48,462 bases of DNA from Streptomyces purpureus (lineage in GTDB: Bacteria; Actinomycetota; Actinomycetes; Streptomycetales; Streptomycetaceae): assembly GCF_014648195.1 (NCBI RefSeq), contig NZ_BMQQ01000040.1, forward strand, positions 1-48,462, read 5' to 3'. Position numbers and translations under genes: made by a program. Of this stretch, positions 33,260 through 40,814 are shown in pieces (position 1 is the first letter of the stretch; the number at the start of each line of letters is the position of its first letter). The notes under the pieces are model-generated. The model was given only the letters and a program-made list of their open reading frames with translations, did no database searches and was not told where the DNA came from.

Positions 33260-33911
33260 AGGGCTGCCGCAGGTCTTCCAAGGTCGCGGCGGTGCCCGGG
33301 AGTACGGACCGGGCCGGCGTTTCGAGCCCGTCCAGGAAGAGCTGGAGATGCCGGTGGACGAAGCGGTCCATGACGAGGCAGCCGGTGCCCGGCAGCGGGC
33401 GGGTCAGCTGCGAGAGGGCCACGAGCAGATCCCCCACGGCGACGTCGGCGCGGAGTCGGCCCGCCTGCTGCGCCCGGTCGAAGAGGCCCTGGACGGCCTC
33501 CTCCAACCGCGCGCGTTCGACGAGGAGTTCCGGGTGGTCGAGGTCGAAGACGCCGGCGAGCATCGGGCACAGGGCGCCGATCCGCTCGTCGGCCGCTCCA
33601 TGGGCGAAGCGGCGCACCGCGTCAAAGGTGTCGGACTCCTCCTCCGCCGCCTCGCGCGCCAGCTCGGTGGTGCGGGACATCACCGAGAGGACGACCTCGT
33701 GGACGAGGGCGGCTCGCTCGGGGAAGTGGCGGTAGAGGGTGGCGTTGCCGACCCCGGCCCGGCGGGCGATCTCGTCGAAGGGCACGTCGGGGCCGAACTC
33801 GACGAACATCTCCCGCGCCGCGCCGACGATCCGCTCCCGGTTGCGCAGGGCGTCCGCCCTCGGCCGGGGAACGCGCCGGGCGCCGCACACGCCGTTCGCC
33901 GTCTCGCCCAC
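33255..33911 (-). CDS. TetR family transcriptional regulator
   Basis: A 218-residue regulator. Residues 20-65 carry R-N-R-E-R-I-V-G-A-A-R-E-M-F, F-D-E-I-A-R-R-A-G-V-G-N-A-T-L-Y-R-H-F-P-E-R, a canonical TetR helix-turn-helix. The rest is a helical ligand-binding domain with a C-terminal G-D-L-L-V-A-L-S-Q-L. GTG 33911 follows AAAGGCGG at 4-5 nt; the longer upstream frame has no family similarity. It precedes the exporter gene on the same strand and probably controls it. Confidence 0.87.
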   Translation of the reverse strand: MGETANGVCGARRVPRPRADALRNRERIVGAAREMFVEFGPDVPFDEIARRAGVGNATLYRHFPERAALVHEVVLSVMSRTTELAREAAEEESDTFDAVRRFAHGAADERIGALCPMLAGVFDLDHPELLVERARLEEAVQGLFDRAQQAGRLRADVAVGDLLVALSQLTRPLPGTGCLVMDRFVHRHLQLFLDGLETPARSVLPGTAATLEDLRQPS

Positions 33912-34171
33912 GATTCCGCCTTTCCGAAGCCATCCGCCCCTGCCGGGGCCCCCAACCGGGGAGTATTTCCCCGTTTCCCGGGGACACAGGTGTAAACGGG
34001 GACTCCCTCCCCGGTTATTTCCAGAACTGGACGTGACCTGAATCACTCCCCCGCAGCGAGGAAAGCCCACGATCGGGCCACCCGGCGCGCGCGCCCGCAC
34101 CACCCGGCACAGGGTGATCCCAGTGAGCGCAGTCCGGACCCGGCCGGCTGCCGCGGACCGAAGGCGACCGC

Positions 34172-35440
34172 ATGCAGCCACCTCGCCGCCGGATACGCAG
34201 ACCCCTCGCGATCGGCGCCGCCACCGCCCTGGCGATCGCCGCGCTGGCCACCGCCAGCACCTTCCCCGGGCCCACCAAGGCCTCGGCCGGGCCGACCTCG
34301 TCCCCCTCGGGCCACACCTCGCTCGGCCCCTGCCGGATCGCCCCCACCCTCGGCGTGCAGATGTCGGAAGGGATCCCCACACCCCCCGGCTACACCCGAT
34401 CCACCGGCAGCATCCGGGCCCTCAACCTCATGGTCGACTTCCCCGACGCCCCGGGCGAGGGCACCGCGATGGGGCGGTTCGACGAATTCTTCCCACAGAC
34501 CACCGAGTGGTTCCGGACCAGCTCGTACGGCCGGCTCAGCTACCTCCCCGAGGCGCCCCTGCGGGACTGGCTGCGGATGCCGATGCCGTTCGCCGCGTAC
34601 GGCATAGAGCGCGGCTCACCGTACGAACCGGGCTACCGCAGGCTCGTCCAGGACCTGGTCAAGGCCGCCGACCCGAAAGTGGACTTCAGCGCGTACGACC
34701 TGGTCAACGTGCTGGTCACCCCCAACGCCGGCCCCTCGGCGCTGGACACCGTGCTGTCCGTGACCTTCTCCGGCAACGACGACGCCCCCTACGCGGACGG
34801 GGTGCCGCTCGCCAACACCTCGTTCGTCTACAGCCGCCAGGACGACGGCTCCGGCTCGTACGCGGAGACCGGATACCGCGTCCTGCCGCACGAGAACGGC
34901 CATGTCTTCGGGCTGCCCGACCTCTACACCATGGACGGCGGCGGGACCGTCGGGCACTGGGACATCATGTCCGAGGACTGGGGGGCCAACAACGATCTGC
35001 TCGGCTGGCACAAGTGGAAGCTCGGCTGGATCGACGACGAGCAGGTGAGCTGCGCGGCCGAGTCCGGCGTCAGCGAGCACACCCTCACCCCGCTCGCCGA
35101 GAAGGGCGGCCCCAAGCTGGCGGTCGTCCCGCTGTCGGACCGGGCCGGGTACGCGGTCGAGGTCCGCACCCGGGACGGCAACGACGAGGCGGTGTGCGAG
35201 CCCGGGGTCCTGATCTACCGCGTGGAGTCCGACGTGGACACCGGCCACGGGCCGATCACCGTCTCGGACAGCGACGTCGACAGCGGCGGCTGCACCCGCC
35301 GCCCCAACATCCACGCGGAGCTGTCGGACGCGGCCTACCAGCCGGGCGAGACCTTCACCGACCGGGAGAACGGCATCCGGATCGCGGTCCTGGACGGGGA
35401 CGGCTCGGGCCGCTACCGGGTCCGGGTCACCCGGATCTGA
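34172..35440 (+). CDS. Secreted M6-type metalloprotease
   Basis: A 422-residue exported zinc protease. The N-terminus is basic with paired Arg (R-R-R-I-R-R-P), then a hydrophobic stretch to about residue 28 and A-S-A near 39, fitting a Sec or Tat signal. The catalytic site is H240-E-N-G-H244-V-F-G247-L-P-D250, the HExxHxxGxxD metzincin-like pattern, followed by a Met-turn-like W-D-I-M-S. It resembles immune inhibitor A (M6) proteases but is shorter. ATG 34172 follows GGCGACCGC. Its last 14 bp overlap the converging ligase gene. Confidence 0.82.
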   Translation: MQPPRRRIRRPLAIGAATALAIAALATASTFPGPTKASAGPTSSPSGHTSLGPCRIAPTLGVQMSEGIPTPPGYTRSTGSIRALNLMVDFPDAPGEGTAMGRFDEFFPQTTEWFRTSSYGRLSYLPEAPLRDWLRMPMPFAAYGIERGSPYEPGYRRLVQDLVKAADPKVDFSAYDLVNVLVTPNAGPSALDTVLSVTFSGNDDAPYADGVPLANTSFVYSRQDDGSGSYAETGYRVLPHENGHVFGLPDLYTMDGGGTVGHWDIMSEDWGANNDLLGWHKWKLGWIDDEQVSCAAESGVSEHTLTPLAEKGGPKLAVVPLSDRAGYAVEVRTRDGNDEAVCEPGVLIYRVESDVDTGHGPITVSDSDVDSGGCTRRPNIHAELSDAAYQPGETFTDRENGIRIAVLDGDGSGRYRVRVTRI

Positions 35441-37082
35441 CCGGGCCGGACACCTCGCCCTCGCCGACCAGACTGTCGCGCAGCTCCCGCTTGAGGATCT
35501 TCCCGGTGAGGTTCCGGGGCAGCGGCTCCTCCTGCACACGGACCTGGGCGGGCACCTTGAACGCGGCGAGCCGCTCCCCCACGTGCGCCCGCAGCTCCGG
35601 CACGCCGGCCCGCGCGCCCGGCCGCAGCCGCACGACGGCGGCGACCTCCTCGCCGAGGACGGGGTGCGGCACACCGAGCACCGCCGCGTCGACGACGTCC
35701 GGGTGGTCGTGCAGGGCGGCCTCGACCTCGACGCAGTACACGTTCTCGCCGCCGCGGATCACCATGTCCTTGATCCGGTCGACGACGCTGACCCGCCCGT
35801 CGACGAGGGTGGCGAGGTCACCGGTACGGAACCAGCCGTCGTCGGTGAAGGCCCGCCGGGTCGCCTCCTCATCACGCCAGTAGCCCCGCACCAGCGACTG
35901 GCCGCGCAGCAGCAGCTCTCCGACCTCGCCGTCGGCGCCGCCGCCGGGAGCGTCGATCCGGAGCTCGGTGACGGGCGTGGGGCGTCCGGCGCTGCCGGGG
36001 TGGTCGCGGTACTCCTGCCCGAAGTTGGCCGTCACGCCGCCGCAGGTCTCCGTAAGGCCGTAGCCGTTTCGCGGCTCGACCCGGTCACCGAAGAGCCGGG
36101 TGACCTGCGCGACGAGCCGGGCGGGGGCGGGGGCGCCGCCGGTGTTGAGGTGGCTGAGGGTCTCCAGCCGCTCCCCGCGCGCCTCGACGGTGTCGAGCAG
36201 CTGAAGGGCGGTGGTGGGCACTCCGGCGTAGTGCGTGACGCCGTGCTTCCTGATCAGCTCGACGGCCTCCTCCGCATCCCATTTGCGCATCAGGACGAGG
36301 CTGCCGCCGGCCGCCATCACGGCGTAGAAGGAGGTGAAGGCGGCGACGTGGAAGAAGGGGAACGTCGTCAGGGAGACCGGGTCGGGACCGAGGCCCGGCA
36401 CCTTCCCGCGCCGCAGCGCGGACACGGCGGCCTGGAAACGCGGGTTCATCGCGGCCCCGGCCTGCGCGAGATGGGTGGCGACGGCGCCCTTGGGCCGGCC
36501 GGTCGTGCCGGAGGTGTAGATGATCGTGGCGTCGTCCTCGGGCCGTACGTCCACATCGGGCGGCCCGAGGGCGGGATCGGCCGGCCCCAGCTCGTCGTAC
36601 GCCTCGAACCCGGGCTCGGCCTCCCCGTGGAAGACGACGCCGGGGACCTCGGCCCGCGCCGCCCAGCGCCGTACGCGCGCCACCCGCTCCCCGTCGACGA
36701 GGAGGATCCCGGGCCGGCAGTCGTCGAGGGCGTAACAGAACTCGTCCTCGGCCCACCAGGCGTTGAGCGGCACCGCCACCAGGCCCGCCAGCTGGGCCGC
36801 CCAGAAGGCGATCTGCCACTCGGGGTGGTTGCGCATCGCGACGACGGCCCGGTCGCCCGGGCGCAGCCCGTGGACCTCGGCGAACCTGCGGGCGAGCGCA
36901 CAGGCCCGGGCGAAGAAGTCGCCGTAGCTCATGGTCCCGTCCCGCGAGACGAGGAAGGGCCGCTCGCCGTACGCCCAGGTCGCCTCCACGAACTCGCGCA
37001 GCGTGCGCGGCCCCTCGGCATAGACGCCGTCCGTGACGGCGAAGGGCGCGCCGGGCGCGGTCAGCTTCCGAACGATCTCCAC
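35427..37082 (-). CDS. AMP-forming acyl-CoA ligase (class I adenylate-forming)
   Basis: A 551-residue ligase activating a carboxylic acid as acyl-AMP and then acyl-CoA. Core motifs in order: I-I-Y-T-S-G-T-T-G-R-P-K-G, Y-G-L-T-E-T-C-G-G, G-W-F-R-T-G-D-L-A, D-R-I-K-D-M-V-I-R-G-G-E-N-V-Y, and the catalytic Lys of L-T-G-K-I-L-K-R-E-L. It is closest to long-chain or cinnamate-type ligases; substrate unknown. GTG 37082 has AGGTGGGG just upstream; GTG 37091 is possible. It lies 98 bp after the SnoaL gene on the same strand and may be cotranscribed. Confidence 0.87.
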   Translation of the reverse strand: MEIVRKLTAPGAPFAVTDGVYAEGPRTLREFVEATWAYGERPFLVSRDGTMSYGDFFARACALARRFAEVHGLRPGDRAVVAMRNHPEWQIAFWAAQLAGLVAVPLNAWWAEDEFCYALDDCRPGILLVDGERVARVRRWAARAEVPGVVFHGEAEPGFEAYDELGPADPALGPPDVDVRPEDDATIIYTSGTTGRPKGAVATHLAQAGAAMNPRFQAAVSALRRGKVPGLGPDPVSLTTFPFFHVAAFTSFYAVMAAGGSLVLMRKWDAEEAVELIRKHGVTHYAGVPTTALQLLDTVEARGERLETLSHLNTGGAPAPARLVAQVTRLFGDRVEPRNGYGLTETCGGVTANFGQEYRDHPGSAGRPTPVTELRIDAPGGGADGEVGELLLRGQSLVRGYWRDEEATRRAFTDDGWFRTGDLATLVDGRVSVVDRIKDMVIRGGENVYCVEVEAALHDHPDVVDAAVLGVPHPVLGEEVAAVVRLRPGARAGVPELRAHVGERLAAFKVPAQVRVQEEPLPRNLTGKILKRELRDSLVGEGEVSGPVRSG

Positions 37083-37180
37083 GGCCCCCACCTTTCCGCG
37101 GCGACGCTATGCGCCCGCCCTGCCCCCGTCAAGATCGGTGTACGGACCATCGAGCGCCGCGGACGGGCACGGCCCACGGG

Positions 37181-37966
37181 TCAGAACATGCCGTGGTCGT
37201 GGGCGGTCGTCTCCGGGATCGGCTGGATGACGTCCCAGTGCTCGACGATCCTGCCGTCCTCCACCCGGAAGAGGTCGTAGAAGACGCTCGGGGCCGGGCC
37301 GACCGCCCCGTCGGCGAGGGTCAGGACGAAGTTGCCCTGCGCGACGGTCTTGTGCAGCGCGCGGTAGGCGATCCGCTGCCCGCGCCCGGCGAACGTGACG
37401 AGCCCGGCCCGCAGCCCCTCGAGGCCGTCGCCGAAGTGGGGATCGTGCTGGTGGTACCGGTGGGCGTCGATGAACTCGGTGACGTCCCGGCCGCCGCCCA
37501 TGAGCACCCCCTCCACGAAGCCGGTCACCAGCGCCCGGTTGGCCTCCGTCCGGTCCAGGTCGACGACCTCGGTGGGCCCGTCGGTCTCGCTCCGGCCGCT
37601 GACGCTCTCCCCTGTGAGCGGCTGCAGGGCGTCCCAGTGCTCGGCGATCCGCCCGTCCTCCACCCGGAACACGTCGAACGCGACCATGGGGCCGGGCCCG
37701 AACCCTTCGTACGTGACGTGGAGGGCGACATGATCCCCGTCCTCCAGGACCCGGTGCACCTCGTACCGGAAGTCGTCTCCCAGCATCCCGAGCATCGCCC
37801 TGAGCCCCTGGCGCCCGTCCGCGACGGTCGGATCGTGCTGGACGAACCCCTCCGAGAACCACTTGTCGACGACCCGCGCGTCCAGCGCCCCGAACAGCTC
37901 ACCCCCGGCGGCGAGCACGATCTCCTTGGCGCTGCGACCGGCCCCGGACCCCGGGCTGCTGCTCAT
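37181..37966 (-). CDS. Tandem SnoaL-like (NTF2-fold) protein
   Basis: A 261-residue protein made of two SnoaL-like modules (about 13-125 and 140-255). The units match in order: F-V-Q-H-D-P and Y-H-Q-H-D-P, then G-x-x-G-L-R-A, then F-D-V-F-R-V-E-D-G-R-I-A-E-H-W-D and Y-D-L-F-R-V-E-D-G-R-I-V-E-H-W-D. The fold is used by polyketide cyclases, isomerases and small-molecule binding proteins. Both modules keep the His-Asp pair and the terminal E-H-W-D. No partner cyclase genes are near. ATG 37966 is the start. Confidence 0.82.
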   Translation of the reverse strand: MSSSPGSGAGRSAKEIVLAAGGELFGALDARVVDKWFSEGFVQHDPTVADGRQGLRAMLGMLGDDFRYEVHRVLEDGDHVALHVTYEGFGPGPMVAFDVFRVEDGRIAEHWDALQPLTGESVSGRSETDGPTEVVDLDRTEANRALVTGFVEGVLMGGGRDVTEFIDAHRYHQHDPHFGDGLEGLRAGLVTFAGRGQRIAYRALHKTVAQGNFVLTLADGAVGPAPSVFYDLFRVEDGRIVEHWDVIQPIPETTAHDHGMF

Positions 37967-38109
37967 ACGACGACTCCTCCACCACGGTCACCGGGCCGCC
38001 CACCTGGCCACCCACCGGATCGTTCCCCCACCCCCGCCCCGACGCGGACCGACGAACCCTCACGACACCCGGTCGGCCCAGGGACGCCATCCGCTACGCT
38101 AGTCGCGCC

Positions 38110-38185
38110 GCCTTCGTAGCTCAGGGGATAGAGCACCGCTCTCCTAAAGCGGGTGTCGCAGGTTCGAATCCTGCCGGGGGCACCA
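38110..38185 (+). tRNA. tRNA-Arg (anticodon CCT), CCA encoded
   Basis: Acceptor GCCUUCG/CGGGGGC (two G-U pairs), D stem GCUC/GAGC, anticodon stem CCGCU/AGCGG with loop CUCCUAA giving anticodon CCU (reads AGG), T arm GCAGG-UUCGAAU-CCUGC, then ACCA. AGG is a rare codon in Streptomyces. tRNA 3' ends are frequent integration sites, but no integrase or duplicated 3' end is visible downstream. Confidence 0.95.
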
Positions 38186-38557
38186 TGCATCACACCGCCG
38201 ACCTGGGGGCTCCTCCCCAGGGAGGCACCCCGCTCGGCCTCGGACTCCTCGTCCGGGGCCGTTCTGCGTGAGCCGACGGGGCAGTGTTTTTCCGGAAAAC
38301 GGCTCCGTGATCGGTGAGTTTTCGGGGCCCCGCATCAAAAAATTACGTGACACGCGGTGAGGGTGTCTCACTCAAGTGGCACAGTCGGATTTCTCTTCCC
38401 AGCGGGGCCGAACCCACCGTGCTACTGTCGACGCGGTTGCAGTTGTGGTTCCCAAAAACGTATTTCCGGATTAATTCTCCGGGCGGGGCAATCATCGCGG
38501 CGACACGGAGCCCGCACAGTGTGGGCTCCGGGCATTGCCCCCAGAAGGAGATTTGAC
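38186..38557 (+). promoter_or_regulatory. Non-coding region and structured leader of the cold-shock gene
   Basis: No gene is supported in this 372-bp stretch. TACTGT (38423-38428) is a likely -10 element. The leader would be about 120 nt, with an AT-richer part (38440-38478) followed by a closed structure: GGGGCAAT (38485-38492) pairs with ATTGCCCC (38534-38541), enclosing GGAGCCC/GGGCTCC (38507-38513 with 38523-38529). The outer stem ends 3 nt before the AAGGAG ribosome site (38545-38550), so folding could control translation. Confidence 0.6.
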
Positions 38558-38761
38558 ATGGCATCCGGCACCGTGAAGTGGTTCAACGCGGAAAAGGGCT
38601 TCGGCTTCATCGAGCAGGACGGCGGCGGCCCCGACGTCTTCGCCCACTACTCGAACATCGCCGCTCAGGGCTTCCGTGAGCTGCTCGAAGGCCAGAAGGT
38701 GACCTTCGACATCGCGCAGGGCCAGAAGGGCCCGACGGCGGAGAACATCGTCGCCGCCTGA
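38558..38761 (+). CDS. Cold shock protein (CspA family)
   Basis: A 67-residue single cold-shock domain. It has G-T-V-K-W-F-N-A-E-K-G-F-G-F-I (RNP1 K-G-F-G-F-I) and D-V-F-A-H-Y-S (RNP2-like, Tyr replacing the common Phe-Ser). It binds single-stranded RNA or DNA as a chaperone. ATG 38558 follows AAGGAG at 7 nt. Family members often carry long structured 5' leaders, and one is seen here. A terminator with a T-run follows. Confidence 0.95.
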   Translation: MASGTVKWFNAEKGFGFIEQDGGGPDVFAHYSNIAAQGFRELLEGQKVTFDIAQGQKGPTAENIVAA

Positions 38762-38778
38762 CGCTGACGCGTAAAAGA

Positions 38779-38815
38779 GCCGGGACCGCACCGAAAAGTG
38801 CGGGCCCGGCTTTTT
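38779..38815. terminator. Rho-independent terminator after csp
   Basis: GCCGGGACCGCAC pairs with GTGCGGGCCCGGC (one mismatch), loop CGAAAA, followed by TTTTT. An A-run on the other side makes it bidirectional for the converging membrane-protein gene. Confidence 0.9.
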
Positions 38816-38831
38816 CGTGTGCGTCAGCCGG

Positions 38832-40679
38832 TCAGCGGAGTTCCTCCGGGCAGGTCGTGCCGCGCGGGAAGATCTTGTACGGGGCCGCGAGCCGGTAGAC
38901 GCCCGCCTTCGGCGCCAGGAGCTCGGTCCACTCGTCGCCTTCCGCGTCCTCCTCGGCCTTCAGCAGACAGCCGTGCTCGTTGGTGAAGGACTTCGGCAGC
39001 TCGTCGTCCGTGCGGGCCTTCGACTCCTCAGTCTCCTGCGGGGGTTCCAGCTTCTTGCCGTTCTCGTCGACCAGGGCGAGCCACGGGGAGTACGGCACAC
39101 GGATCAGGATCCGGCCCGGCGCGTCCAGGCGGAGCGTGACCTCGTTCGCACCCGCCCGGTCCACCTTGGCCGGCGGCGCCGCGAGCGGGGTGGGGTCGGC
39201 GACCTCGAACAGCCGCCAGTTGGCGTCCGACCAGATCTGCCGCAGATACGGCAGGCCCTCCGCGACGAGCTTCGCCTCCTGCTCGGCGCCCGAGTCCGGG
39301 GCGCCCGTCGGCAGCACGACGTAGTGCACGGCCCAGCGGGCCAGCCACTCCTGGTAGGCGGCGGCGCTGAGCGTGTCGTCGTAGAAGACCGGGTTGCGCT
39401 CCATGTCCGCCTGCCGGTTCCAGCCGCGGGCGAGGTTGATGTACGGGGCCAGGGCCGAGGCCTCGCGGTGGCTGCGCGCCGGGACCACCTCCACCCGCGC
39501 CTTCTCCGCGCCGCGCACCTGGAGCTGGTTGATCAGCGGCGCCGCCTCACGCGCCCAGGACGCGTCCGGCGCGGTCCGCACCACGTCGTCGACGCTCTTG
39601 AAGCCGATCCAGAAGGTGAGCCCGGCGAAGGCCAGCACCAGCGCGTACCACCTGCGCGAGCGCGGCACGGCGTACGGCAGGGCGGCGAGCAGCACCACGC
39701 CCGCGAACAGCATCGCCATCCGCGACACGTTCGACCCGATCTGCGAGTCGACCACCCAGGTCAGCAGGGTGCCGGCCGCGTAGACGGCCGCGGCGGTGCG
39801 GACCGTATGCCACTGCTTGGGCACGAGCACGGCGACCAGCACGCCGAAGACGAACGGCAGGCTCGTCGACATCAGCGACATCGGCTGCGTCCCGGAGAAG
39901 GGGAACAGCCACGCCGAGAGCGCCACCACCACGACCGGGGCCAGCCCGAGCGCGTACGCCCCCGGGCGCCGCTTGTGCAGGAACAGCGCGGCGGCGACCA
40001 CCCCGAGGAACAGCCCCGCGACCGGGCTCGCGGCCGTGGCCAGACCGGCAAGCGGCGCGGCGACGGCGGCCTTCGCCCAGCGCTTGTGCCGCCAGCGGTA
40101 GGGCCAGCAGAACACGGCGGCGACGGCGCCCAGCGCGAACATCATGCCCAGGCCGAAGGTGACCCGACCGGACAGCGCGTTGCACAGCAGCGCGAACACC
40201 CCGGCGAGCGCGCAGGCCAGCGGATTGCGGACGGCCCGCACCCGGACCAGGATCAGCGCCACCAGCCCGGCCGAGACCGTGCCGGCGACCATCATCGTCG
40301 TGCGGACACCGAGGACGGACATCACGTACGGCGACACCACGCTGTACGAGACCGGGTGCATGCCGCCATACCAGGCGAGGTTGTACGCCGAGTCGGGGTG
40401 CCGGCCGACGAACTCCGCCCAGGCGTCCTGGGCGGCGAGGTCACCGCCGCTGTTGGCGAAGACGTAGAACCACAGGACGTGCGTCAGCGCGGCGGCCGCG
40501 GTCGCGACGGCGACCGGGAAGCGACGGCGCCGGTGGAACGGCCTCGGGCGGGCCGCCGGACGGGGGCCCTGGCCGCGCGGCGCCGGGTTCCTGGGGGCCG
40601 GAAGCTGTATTCGCGGCGGGGCCGGCGCCCGGCCCTGGCCCCCTCCCGGCTCGGCGCGTGGCGGGTCAACAGTCGTCAC
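38832..40679 (-). CDS. Polytopic membrane protein, GT-C glycosyltransferase-like
   Basis: A 615-residue protein. Residues 1-50 are Pro/Arg-rich and cytoplasmic. About 10-11 membrane segments follow (residues 50-380), then a soluble C-terminal domain of about 230 residues ending in a beta-rich region (L-R-L-D-A-P-G-R-I-L-I-R-V-P). The first outer loop has D-A-W-A-E-F and N-L-A-W-Y-G-G-M-H-P, reminiscent of the acidic loop of GT-C enzymes. Streptomyces relatives are often labelled MFS transporter, which the layout does not support. GTG 40679 has GGAGAG at 8 nt. It lies downstream of the carboxypeptidase gene beyond a strong terminator, so it probably has its own promoter. Confidence 0.65.
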   Translation of the reverse strand: MTTVDPPRAEPGGGQGRAPAPPRIQLPAPRNPAPRGQGPRPAARPRPFHRRRRFPVAVATAAAALTHVLWFYVFANSGGDLAAQDAWAEFVGRHPDSAYNLAWYGGMHPVSYSVVSPYVMSVLGVRTTMMVAGTVSAGLVALILVRVRAVRNPLACALAGVFALLCNALSGRVTFGLGMMFALGAVAAVFCWPYRWRHKRWAKAAVAAPLAGLATAASPVAGLFLGVVAAALFLHKRRPGAYALGLAPVVVVALSAWLFPFSGTQPMSLMSTSLPFVFGVLVAVLVPKQWHTVRTAAAVYAAGTLLTWVVDSQIGSNVSRMAMLFAGVVLLAALPYAVPRSRRWYALVLAFAGLTFWIGFKSVDDVVRTAPDASWAREAAPLINQLQVRGAEKARVEVVPARSHREASALAPYINLARGWNRQADMERNPVFYDDTLSAAAYQEWLARWAVHYVVLPTGAPDSGAEQEAKLVAEGLPYLRQIWSDANWRLFEVADPTPLAAPPAKVDRAGANEVTLRLDAPGRILIRVPYSPWLALVDENGKKLEPPQETEESKARTDDELPKSFTNEHGCLLKAEEDAEGDEWTELLAPKAGVYRLAAPYKIFPRGTTCPEELR

Positions 40680-40779
40680 TGCGGCTCTCTCCGTGTAGTC
40701 CCCGACCCCTGCGCTGCACCCCTCGCACCCCCGTCGCCGGCCCGGAATCAACAAACGCCGGAAGCAGGAAACGCTAACA

Positions 40780-40810
40780 GCTGGGCGCCCCGGTGACCGG
40801 GGCGCCCAGC
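40780..40810 (-). terminator. Terminator after the D,D-carboxypeptidase gene
   Basis: A perfect 13-bp stem GCTGGGCGCCCCG/CGGGGCGCCCAGC with a 5-nt loop, 4 bp after the stop codon of the minus-strand gene. Confidence 0.85.
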
Positions 40811-40814
40811 CGCG

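Noticed and set aside
38110..38300. tRNA-Arg(CCT) as an occupied attachment site
   Set aside because: The flanks are ordinary core genes and no second copy of the tRNA end was found.
38357..38761. 134-codon version of the cold-shock protein starting far upstream
   Set aside because: The extra part has no homology and runs through the structured leader; ATG 38558 has a perfect ribosome site.
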